Part shown: piece after piece, positions 1 to 9,882 of the stretch | Layout of the letters: the number at the start of each line of letters is the position of its first letter | Numbering within the stretch: position 1 is the stretch's first letter | NCBI RefSeq assembly: GCF_900496995.4 | Contig: NC_044012.1 | Coordinates: 248,001-312,000 of the forward strand | Reading direction: 5' to 3' | Length of the DNA: 64,000 nt | Source: Aquila chrysaetos chrysaetos | Lineage: Eukaryota > Chordata > Aves > Accipitriformes > Accipitridae | Notes under the pieces: generated by a model | Database searches by the model: none | The model's input: the letters and a program-made list of their open reading frames with translations, nothing else | Told to the model about the DNA's origin: nothing | Program-made: the position numbers and the translations under genes

Positions 1-13
1 CTCCAGAAGTTTC

Positions 14-19
14 TTTATT
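14..19 (-). terminator. Poly(A) signal, minus strand
   Basis: The reverse complement reads AATAAA. It would end a leftward transcript within about 15-25 bases, at or just beyond the window edge. It fits the possible terminal exon at 489-621, which would then have a 3' UTR of roughly 490 bases. Confidence 0.45.
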
Positions 20-488
20 AAATACAAAAAGGGCTGCAGGCTGACCACAACACCAAAACAAGTTACTGTACTTGTTTTACAAACAGCTAGAGGTGTAGGA
101 CAGTGAAAGATCATACAAATGCCTCTGCTTTGCATTCCAGTTCTCCTCTCCATTATCTTGTAAATGAGTGGGATGTCAGGTGAGCAGCCATGGAGGTAGG
201 GGGCAGCCCTGCAGTACTGTGCAACAGGGACAGTAACGACTGCTAGGATCTGGTGGTGTATCAACTTGGTAGCCAGAAATTATTTTTTTCCTGAGCCCTT
301 CCCTTCTTGAACTGTATGAATGCAGGATAACTCTCAGGTGTTCTGGAAAATAAACACACAAACAAACAACCCCCACCCCAAAATCCACAAAACAAAATCA
401 AAAGAAACTGCATCATTCCCCTGTCTTCCTTCCTAAACAGAAAGGTCTCTCAGAGATGAGCCACTTTATTCCCTCCTTGTACATCAAT

Positions 489-621
489 TTAAAGTCCCTG
501 TTCGTGTAGGTCTTCTCTGTGTTCCTTTCCTGGACCTGAAATTTGCAAGTCTTTCCACCACTGTGGATCTAGTCCACCTGCCCCATCGCTATTCTGGTTG
601 TCCACATTGCTGTAGTGGTTA
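489..621 (-). CDS. Possible 3'-terminal coding exon, unrecognised
   Basis: On the minus strand a good splice acceptor (pyrimidine-rich tract ending TTTCAG, with an upstream branch-like TTAACT) precedes an open stretch of 44 codons. It contains the peptides NQNSDGAGGLDPQWW and KDLQISGPGK, ends in TAA at 491-489, and is followed by a poly(A) signal at 14-19. The exon begins with the third base of a codon, so it does not join directly to the ZNF821 exon at 4158-4208, which leaves one base of a split codon. It could be an alternative 3' end of ZNF821 reached through exons I cannot see, the last exon of another gene, or chance. I do not recognise the peptide. Confidence 0.3.
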
Positions 622-3600
622 CTGAAATGAAAAACAACACAATTGAAAGAGTTAATAACGGCAGCCCACAGAGCCTTTAAGAACCAAGGATTTTGATGCA
701 AGTAACATTTCTGCTCAGTTTTGAATGCTGGGTGCTATTTCTTGCAAGATACTTTCTCTTCAAACTGGGAATGTTATAGACAGCAGAATTCAGGGAAAAC
801 TGAAGAGCACAGAATATGTGTGTGTGTCAGAGGGAGAGGGAAGGAAATAGAGGATTAATGGGGTATTGGGACCATGATAAATAGAGCTAGGAAGTGGGAA
901 TTCATTTGACTAACAAAAGCTGTTCTCAAGAGTTCTAAAATAAGCATCACTTGCAAAGGGTACAAGCAATAGAAAGAAAAGCAGCTCATGGGACAGCATG
1001 GAGAGAAAATAAAAGTGCATGCTAACACCTGCAGCAAATTTTTGGCAAGCACAAGAACAGCGAGTAGCTCATAACTGATGGAGGGACAGTGCAGCAATGG
1101 ATGGGCTTGAATACAAGATCAGATGCTTAGAGACATTTTATACTTTAGACTCTGGGAGAAAATGAAGACCAAATTGAACGAATTAAAATATCTCCACAGG
1201 AACAATGTAACTGCATTGTATTTTTCAGTTGAATGTGGAATGGGCAATGCAATAAGTATATTCCAATATTACAGTTTTATTTGTTACCACTTTGTCAGGT
1301 GTGTTTTCCATGCACCATGGGGCAAAACAAAATTAAATTATTAAGAGCCAATTATGTGCTGCAGCCATGCCAAATAGAAAATAACTACAATTAAAACTGT
1401 AGAAGGACTGGCCATCATGCACAATGAGACAATTTTTATCATTGTTTCTGTATCATTTTGAATTTCCTTACACATCAACTTTCATTTAAAACTGTTTTGA
1501 CTTGTAACGACACAACTTCCCAGCCGGTCACTCTGCGTGCCAAACAAAGTGATTCTGTGCTAAGTGAGGACAGCAAACCATGTTGTTGTGACAGCAAGGT
1601 TAAATGGGGGCCATGCCAAGCCTGGAAAGTAACCCTGGAAAGAGGTAGCACCAAGCAAGCCAGGGAGAGGAGATCTGCAGCTGTAACTTGCCCTAGTGAA
1701 TCCAAGAAAGAAGATAACATGGAGTGGCCATGCAAGGAAGAAGTAGGCACCGTCCTCCCACAAATTTGTCCAGTAAGATATTCACAGTGGTATTTATGCA
1801 AATCCAAAAAGCACCTCCCCAGCCCCGTAGCCTGCCAAATCAGACCCCAGCTGCAGACAACTGCGTAGAAAGCTGCATACCTGCTGTCCCTTTTATTCCT
1901 CTCCTCCCAACCACTTCAGTCCCTGTGAAGAAGTCTCAGTAACGTGTCTGCTATGTCTCAGCCTGACTCCTCATTCTGCTGGCTCACCCAGTTCTTGGAG
2001 CTGATGCTCTCTCCGATTATCCTCGTCAGTGCACTGCATGGCATTTCTGGGCCCTCCAGATACACAGCAGGCTAGGTAGACAGAGAAGTCCCAACAATTT
2101 GCTGGTGTTCATCATAAGACAGACAAGATTTTCCATCCCAAGGTGGAGACATCACCATTGACATGTTTCTTGTATCTTTCGGTCCCTTTATTTTCTTGTG
2201 GTCCTACTTGCTGCTCCTGATGGTTCCTGTTGAATAGTTGCTCTGTAGCAATGTACTGCATGTAAAGGAGGTGAACAGGTCCCAGAATTCCTCTCTATGG
2301 CATACCAGATGCCATAACCTCAACATCATGCCTGTTGGTAGCATGTTTGTCAGATAGCTTCCCCTGAGACCAAAACTGGAGATACAATCACTTGTATTGC
2401 AGATAAAAAAGCAACGTTCACTGTGAAAATAGTGCACAGCTGAACTCCATAATATGTATAGTTTTGTATATAATAGTACAAGCTTCTGAAGGACATAACC
2501 CTTATGCAGTGGAGTGCAGAAAAAAGCCCACCTAAACACCATGGAAACTACCTGCATGATTACAGCTGTTGTATCCCTTGGTTTCCATACATGAGAGACC
2601 ATGACTCTACACCAAGGGAGACAGCATAAGTGCATGCCTTATATAAGTCTGATCTGAACAGCAGCAGTAATATCTGGGCACTCTCAGAAGCAAAAGTGTG
2701 TGGACACAAGATGCGTTACTGGCATCATAGGATGAAACACAGGACATATCAAATTTCTCTAAGGAAGACAATTCCAAAGTCATTAATGTACTATCAGGCA
2801 AATCAAAACTATACTCCACCCACTGTTGAACCCAGCACCCAGCAGCAGGAATTGGAGAGCACGAGTCAGTGCAGATGCCAAAAGCCACGCCTCAAGACTC
2901 TTACGCTGGCCACCAAGGAAAGCTTTGCCAGCTCTCCCATGCCTAGCTCTAGCAGTCAATGGGGCTTTCAAGTCCCAGACTTGTTAAGGTAATTCCCCCC
3001 AGCACACTCACTGAGTGTGAAGAGTATTAGGCTATATCACAGTGTATTTTCCCCTAGTTCAGAGAACAGCATGCATATATTCCTGTTGCCGTACCCATAC
3101 AAAAAGGCAGCACAGAGAAATACACAGAGACATGCAAGCCAGCAGCATCAGCAAAGTGAGGCAGTGTTAGGGCTGCAGCATTCAGCTCCCTGTCCCGTAC
3201 TCCTGACAGCTACTACAGCTTAGCAGTACCCAGGGCCCTCTCATCAGCCTTGCTTTCACATGTTTACAGAAATGGAAATTTGTTTTCCTCATTCCAGCCC
3301 AAATTCCAAACGCATCTCCAGCCACAAAGCTAGGTATGAACAAGAGCATAGCTTCAGTCCCACCAGCTTCCCTCTACTGCAATCAGTCAAACAAAAGCCA
3401 TATATATGCAATTTCCCCTTTGCAGCCAAACATCCGTATGTGTCTCCCAGCTCCACTAACATCTTGCTGTAGCCTGCCCACAAGAAGTGCTGATGTACAG
3501 CATCTTCAGTCCTTTCACTATCAAACAAATGCCAGGGTCTTGAGAAATGCTGGAGAAACAGAGATCTGCCCTATCAGCTCAGCTCAAGAACGATCTGACA

Positions 3601-3664
3601 GATAGCATTTATCTGTCCAGTAAATTACTTAGCCACTGTCCATTCCCTGCAAGGAAAGGACAAA
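622..3664. other. Non-coding stretch, probably intron or intergenic
   Basis: AT-rich sequence with only short open frames on either strand and none that resembles a known protein. I searched the minus strand for further ZNF821 exons (the segment after VHW, the zinc fingers, the STPR repeats) and found none. Confidence 0.5.
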
Positions 3665-3825
3665 TGGCTTTATTTACATTATCTGGTAGGAAACCGAGGT
3701 ATAGTGAGCTTAAGTAATATGTCCAGTTGAGTCTGTGGTAGGGCAAAGATCAGAACCCAGGACTTCCTGGCTTTCAGCCACACACCCAAACCGCCTTGCC
3801 TAGAACCTTCTTTCCTACCCAAGAC
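3665..3825 (-). mobile_element. CORE-SINE (MIR-like) remnant
   Basis: The + strand follows the reverse complement of the MIR consensus at family level: a block like gaaaccgaggtatag, then cttaagtaa, then a 'gtctgtggtagggcaaag' block, then 'cagaacccagg', and a tRNA-related end rich in ACC/AAACC. It is strongly diverged. MIR-type CORE-SINEs are ancient in amniotes, so in a bird this is a fossil copy. I am confident of the family and unsure of the exact ends. Confidence 0.6.
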
Positions 3826-4157
3826 AGGCCAGAGCCCTGAAGTCACATTTCTTAGTATACTAACTTGCACTTGTGACAGTGTGAATGCAAAGCACAGCTA
3901 CAGGCCCTGCACATACACACCTACCTTTACAGCATTAGTTGTTCGTTCAAGCCTATCCCTGTCCTGCCATGCCAGGACACAGCCAGCTCCCCTGATGCAC
4001 AGAGCTCAGTTTCTCTTCTTACAGTCCCTAAGATGAAACATGAGTAACCACCATTCCCCCACACTGTACCTTTTCATCATTCCCCTCCTCCCCGTCTCAC
4101 TCCACAACAATCCAGCTAGGGCAAGGATCCCACAATGCTGCGTAACAGAATACTCAC

Positions 4158-4208
4158 AGTGAACTTTGTTAGGAGTGGTCTGTTTCCGACGGGACATGTT
4201 TCCCTGAC
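4158..4208 (-). CDS. ZNF821: ZNF821 first coding exon
   Basis: The minus-strand ATG at 4197-4195 opens MSRRKQTTPNKVH, which matches the N-terminus I know for ZNF821 apart from one N-to-T change. After 13 codons plus one base the exon ends at a consensus donor, GTGAGT. The leftover T plus GG from the next exon would give the expected Trp. The acceptor (TGCTCCCAG) lies just right of 4208, leaving 11 bases of 5' UTR in this exon. Coding sequence is 4158-4197. ZNF821 is a C2H2 zinc-finger protein with STPR repeats, presumed nuclear. It stands head to head with IST1, as in other vertebrates. The remaining exons are not visible to the left, so they lie outside the window or across a long intron. 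Confidence 0.8.
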
Positions 4209-5047
4209 CTGGGAGCACAGAGTGTTCGTTCCCTCAGCAGAGGGCTCACCTGAGAAGAGAAGGAACACACCACTGGAACCTTCTGAGCCTCTGGCAAAAC
4301 GCAGCTGGCTCGGGGTCATTCCCCACCCTTCTGTCTACAGGTCTCGTTCTACATCGCCACAGCCGTACTCAGTGCCAGCATCCAACGTGAGCCACAAGCA
4401 TTTCACAAATCACCGTGTATGGGCAGTCCCACCCAGTTCTCAAGCAAAGTTATAAGCAATCCTGTCCCCAGCGTACAAAAAGCTAAGAGTACCCCACTTC
4501 AAGAGTGACTGCAATCTCAGTCCAAACACCCTTCTCCCTCCTGTCCATTCCCACAGCCGACAGGGCAAGAGCCTAATCAAACCTGCAGACCCTGCCCAAT
4601 CTCTGGCCCCCCACCCAGAGAGAGACTGAGGGGACACAAGGCCCCACCACACCCAGAAGCCTGGTGTCCGGCATCGGATAACCCAGCCCAGGCAGACAAA
4701 GGAACCGGCCGCCCTACGGGCACCGCTCCAGACACAGCCGGGATGGCGGGGCCATCCCAGGGACAGGTCTCAGACAGACACCCCTCAAAGGGCCTGACCT
4801 CACCGGGGCTGCTGTGCCCTCCCCGCTGCTGCCAAGGCCTCCCTGGGCAGGCAGGGCTGGGGACAGGCAGGTGGGGACACACCGCCTGCCCTCACATGGG
4901 GACACACACCGACCCCCTCAAACTTTACAAGGGGGGAAACATCAACTCCTTGTCCTCAGACTGACAGAGGAAAGAATCAATCCCAACGGTCCTCTCAGAC
5001 AGTCAGACAAAAGGAGGAGCTGAACCCACTTCCCCCTGGACAAACGG

Positions 5048-5172
5048 ACACGGGGCACCTGTCAGCCTCCCGCCGACAGACGGACACGGGGATCTAGACA
5101 GACGGACACGGGGATCCCGTCAGCCTCCCGCCGACAGACAGACACGGGGACGCCCTCAGCCTCCCGCTGACA
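5048..5172. repeat. Tandem repeat of about 44-50 bp, 3 copies
   Basis: The block 'gacacgggga(t/c)...cgtcagcctcccgc' followed by '(c)gacagacgg' recurs three times with small changes. It lies at the ZNF821 side of the CpG island, in a longer stretch rich in ACAGACGG words (to about 5420). It is non-coding minisatellite sequence. Confidence 0.7.
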
Positions 5173-5199
5173 GAGGGATCCAGCCGGCAGCCCCAGCAC

Positions 5200-7060
5200 A
5201 CGGGAGGCGGCAGGAGGAGGGATCCAGCCCGTAAGCGGACGGACACGCAGACAAACGGACCCCGCTCCCCCGGCAGAGGGACGGACGGGAGAACCCAGAG
5301 CGGGCGGGCCCCCGAGGATGCCGACGGACGACCGAAGGACCCAGCCCGACAGCCCGGATAGACAGACCGGACCGGCCCCTCGCAGGCAGAAGGACCGACG
5401 CTGCCGCCCCTCAGGCGGACGGCGGCATCCGGCCCGCCCCTCGCGGGCGGACGGCCCCGGCCCGCGGTCCGGCCCGCCTTACCCGGTCCCGCTGCAGACG
5501 CCGGGGAGCCGCAGACAGACAAAGGGCCGCCGGACAGACAGACGGGCAAGATGGCGGCGCCGCCAGAGCGCGCGGCGCGGGCACGGGCGCGGGCACAGGC
5601 ACGGCCCCGGGAAGCCCCCGGCCCGGCCCGGCCCCGCCGCGGGAAGCCCCCGGCCCGGCGGCGGTAGTGCCGCGCTGGCTGTCCGAGACGTCGCCTGCAG
5701 CCCCCCGGTGCCAGCTGTTCGTTATCGGAAGCGCCTCACCTGTTTTTCATGGATCCGTCCCAGCCGGCAGCTCCTGCCCGCCCGAAGGAGGTCATCCGTG
5801 CCAGCTGCGGGCCTCGCGTACCCCGGCGGGCAGCCCGGGAAGTGGCGCCGAGCCCCGACCCCCTCCGCTGGCAGCTGCCGAGCCCCGCCGCCCGGGTCGG
5901 GAGGCGGCTGCCCCTGCGCTACCCGAGCTCACCAGAATCTCGCTTACCCTGCAAGGTCAAAAATCACGATTTTACTATTAATTTAAAAGCCACCACGTGC
6001 GCTGTGAACTCATGCATCCGTTTAGAAATGAAGCGCCCCGCCCCTCAGAGTGGGGGGGGGGGGGGGGGGCCTCTGGGCTGTTTCCCCGCGCGGGCCATCG
6101 CCAGCCCCAGAGCAGCCGCCTCCGCAAGGGTCTGCGGGCACCGCCTGGGACCGACGCTGGGCCAGCTTACCCTCGGGGCTGCGCCGCCCCGCAGGAACGC
6201 AGCGGCAGGACCGCAGCCCCTGGGACCGGGCTCAGCCTCGGCCCGACCCTCCCTCACGGAGGCGCCGCCACCGCCGCCTGGCCCTTAGAGAACCGGAGAC
6301 CCCTTCGCCCGCCCGCGACCCTGCGCGGTGTCTTCAGCCGAGCGGCTCCCGTCCCCCGTAGAGGCGGGGCTGACGGCAGGGGCAGCCGCAGCCGGAACGC
6401 TGTACTGCCGGAACCTCCGCGCCGGGGGGCGGGTACCGGCGGGCGCCTATCGGGAGTGGCACTGAGCACTTGCGCCAGTCGAATCCCTCCGCTGGGTCAT
6501 TTAGTCCCTCGGCGCCGCACTCCTCGCCTGTGCTGCTGCCGCTTCTTTCCCGGGACGCCGCCGCGCCGGTGCGGCCGGCATGTATTGCGGCCGGCATGTA
6601 TTGCGGCCTTGCCGCTGTAGCTGCCGCAGCGAGCTCGGTCGTGCCCCGGGTAAGGGGTGGGGAGTGCCGGCGCCGTAGATCCCTCCGCACGCGGTGAGGT
6701 GGTGCGGCTGGAGGCCCGCCATTTTGAGTGTCTGAAGCCTGCGCGGAAGGGCGGCTGGTGAGTGGGGCTGTGGCGGCTGAGCTGGGAGCGATAGGGCGCG
6801 CTCGGTGGCCGAGAGGGTGCTGGTAGTGAGGTGGGTGCCTTGCCCCAAGTGCTGGCTGGTGGGGCTGAGGGCAGGCCCGGGACCTGCCCCGCCCGCGCGG
6901 TGGAACGTTTCCTCGGCGCCGCCTTGCTGGGGACGGCAGCGGAGAGGGAGAGGGATCTCTCCCCCTCAGGCCCGTCGGCGTGCAGCTGCGCCGGTTAACC
7001 CAGGACCTCCTGCGCTGCCTGCGCACTTCTCTGAACTAGCCCTGGCCGTTGGGTAGCTAT
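5200..7060. promoter_or_regulatory. CpG island: bidirectional ZNF821/IST1 promoter
   Basis: Very GC-rich and CpG-rich sequence separates the leftward ZNF821 and rightward IST1. YY1-type motifs appear at 5548-5557 (AAGATGGCGG) and about 6716-6726 (CGCCATTTTG), as is common near TATA-less start sites. A non-coding IST1 exon probably ends at 6757, where GCGGCTG is followed by the donor GTGAGT. The next exon is at 9871. A run of 18 G at 6052-6069 and a 16-bp perfect tandem duplication (6571-6586 and 6587-6602) also lie in the island. The ZNF821 first exon must be here, but I cannot place its donor. Confidence 0.75.
6052..6069 (+). repeat. Poly-G run (18 G)
   Basis: An uninterrupted run of 18 G within the CpG island. 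Its length is likely polymorphic and prone to assembly error. Confidence 0.9.
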
Positions 7061-7531
7061 GGGGCGAGTCTCGCCGGCTGGCTAATGCCCCTGGAAACCG
7101 CTCCAGCAACAGGCTAATTGCTGTCCGAGTAAAGGTTAATTTCGGTCTGGTCAGAGTAGCAGCCCGTCTACAGGAAGGGATGGGAAGGCAAGGTGCAAAG
7201 AAGGAAAAACTGGATCAGTCTTCCTGCAGCAGCGTGGCTGAGAGGCATATGCGGGAGAGTGGGGGCAACAAAACTTTTTGGAACGACGGCAGGATCGTTG
7301 CAAAAGAGTGGCTGGTGAACCGGCTGCTACTTAATGGCTGTATTTTGAATTAATCTGTTAAAACAGGTTGTTAATCAGAATAGTTATTTAATAGGTACTT
7401 CTACGGAGACGTTGCAACTTGTGCTTAGACTGTTTCTTGCAGTACTGTGAAGTTATTTTAATGTTGTAGGAGTATGTTCCAGTTACAGAAGGGCAAAACT
7501 TACTTTTTATGGCATCAGACTTACATCATGC

Positions 7532-8625
7532 TGTGGTGGGTTGACCCTGGCTGGATGCCAGGTGCCCACCAAAGCAGCTCTGTCACTCACCCCCTCAGCT
7601 GGACAGGGGAGAGAAACTATAACAAAAAGGCTCATGAGTCGAGATAAGAACAGGGAGAGATTACTCCCTAATTACCATCATAGGCAAAACAGACTTGACT
7701 TGGGGAAAATAAACTTAATTTATTACCAATCAAACCAGAGTAGGGTAATGAGAAATAAAACCAAATCTTAAAACACTTTCCCCCCACCCCTCCCTTCTTC
7801 CTGGGCACAGCTTCAATCCCAAATTCTCTACCTCCTCTGCCCCAGTGGCACAGGGGGATGGGGGTTGGGGTCAGTTCATCACATATTGTCTCTGCAGTTC
7901 CTGCCTTCTCAGGGGGAGGTCTCCTCACTCTTCTGCTCCAGCATGGGGTCCCTCCCACGGGAGACAGTCCTTCACGAACTGCTCCAGCATGGGTCCCTTC
8001 CATGGGCTGCAGTTCTTCAGGCACAGACTGCTCCATCGTGGGTCCCCCGCGGGGTCACAAGTCCTGCCAGCAAACCTGCTCCAGCATGGGCTCCTCTCTC
8101 CACGGGGCCACAGGTCCTGCCAGGAGCCTGCTCAGGCTTCCCACGGGGTCACAGCCTCCTTCAGGCATCCCCCTGCTCTGGCATGGGGTCCTCCCCGGGC
8201 TGCAGGTGGATATCTGCTCCACCACGGACCTCCATGGGCTGCAGGGGGACAGCCTGCCTCACCATGGTCTTCACCGTGGGCTGCAGGGGAATCTCTGCTC
8301 TGGCGCCTGGAGCACCTCCTCCTGCTCCTTCTTCACTGACCTTGGGGTCTGCAGGGTTTTTTCTCTCCCATATTCTCACTCCTCTCTCCAGCTGCAGTTT
8401 CTGTTGCCTGTTTTTTTTTTTTTTTTTTTCCCCTTCTTGAATATGTTTTCCCAGAGGTGCTACCACTGTCAGCGATAGGCTCGGCCTTGGCCAGCAGCGG
8501 GTCCATCTTGGAGCCGGCTGGCATTGGCTCCATCGGATGTAGGGCAAGCTTCTAGCAGCTTCTTACAGAAGCCACCCCTGTAGCCCACCCCCACTACCAA
8601 AACCTTGTCACACAAACCCAATACA
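7532..8625. mobile_element. Solo LTR of an avian endogenous retrovirus, 5-bp TSD
   Basis: A block of about 1094 bp begins TGTGGTGGGTTGACC and ends CCCAATACA, so it has the TG...CA ends of an LTR. It is flanked by perfect direct repeats CATGC at 7527-7531 and 8626-8630. A 5-bp duplication is typical of ERVL-type integrases (ERV1 usually 4, ERVK usually 6). The interior is a series of degenerate GCTGCAG/GCTCCAGCATGGG modules that give open but meaningless frames, plus a run of 19 T at 8411-8429. There is no internal gag/pol region and no second LTR, so this is a recombination-derived solo LTR. I recognise the sequence as a very common LTR type in neoavian genomes. It sits in IST1 intron 1, and its sense orientation relative to IST1 is not certain. 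Confidence 0.85.
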
Positions 8626-8630
8626 CATGC

Positions 8631-9870
8631 ATATATATTTCTGTAGCAATGTTTTTTGAACTTGGTTGGTTCTGTGCATCATTGAAATAACTTGAATAGA
8701 CCAATTAAATAAACTGGATGTACTGTAGATAGTAATAAATCTTATGTAAACCACTTGTTATGTGCAAAATGCTATCACTATCCAAAAGTCTGCACCAATG
8801 TGTCCTTCCAGTACAAGCCAAGGTCTTTCTATGTGATAGCTCTTAAGGAAGCGTTTTTTGATGAATAGTTCTTGGCATAATAAAGTGTCTTCTGAGTTAG
8901 TTTTCTGTGGGACTAATGAGTTGAACTGGCTCATGAGAGACTGGAGAAGTGCCAGAGCATGTGTTCAGTAAGCAGGAGGAGTGTGGGGAATATGGAATGG
9001 CAACTTTTTCCTTCTGATGACAGGACTGTTACAACCTTAGTTTTTATGTCCTTGGATTAATTATACAGCTGTTTTACAACTTGCATATTGATAGGACAGA
9101 AGCTGGCTTGGTTCTTGCAGTTGACTTTCATGTTTCTTTAAAAATGTGGTTTTATCAATGAAGTAACAGAGAGAGAGAGAGGATTTGACTGTGTGATAAT
9201 TGTTGCAGACAGGATCTTGAGGCATTGGTTTCCTTCCCTCACCTTTCGAAGTAAGGGAATGAAAGCATGTCTTCTAGTAGCTATGCTGGTTTTTGGGAAA
9301 TCTGAGGGTTTTTTCCACTTGGGTGTCTTAGAAATCTAGGACCGAATAGAACCTCAAAATACCACCTCAGTAAGCTCAGCTTACTGAATTGAGGCACAAT
9401 CACGTTTTCCTAGACCGCTGCTGGCAGATGCTTGTCTAACATTCTTAAAACTTTACTGTCCTGCGGTATTCACATCAGTGGCTAGTGTCACTTATCTAGG
9501 TTAAACAGACCCAGGCCTTTAACTTCTTGTTTTAGGATATGTTTTCTAACCCTGTTCCTATTTATGGAGTAGCCCCAGCTTTTTATCATCTTACATCTGT
9601 TTCTGGGGTCAAGATTCAGTCTGACAGAATGGGAATATCCAGGAAGTTTCTATTCCCTGTTGGCCCAGGTTAGGAGCCCGGTTGTAAAGTGGGAAAGGGA
9701 ATCATGAGTAGGTCCGGTCATTTGTAAATAACCAGATTCAGGAATAGCAGGCCTGTGCCTCTTTGTTTGGAGAATTTCTTTGGCTTTCCCTCCCGCCAAG
9801 TAAAACAGTAACTGGTGTCCTTCTGACCAACAGCTCTTGGTTCCAATGACCTTCCCCTCTTCTCCCACAG
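8631..9870. other. IST1 intron 1, right part
   Basis: Ordinary AT-rich intron sequence with no coding signal. Around 9500-9600 there is weak resemblance to an antisense CR1 tail, too diverged to call. Confidence 0.5.
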
Positions 9871-9882
9871 AAAGCATTTATC

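Noticed and set aside
7845-8478. Frames of 164-206 codons within the LTR as retroviral genes
   Set aside because: They fall inside the LTR itself, which does not encode gag, pol or env. The frames come from degenerate GC-rich modules.
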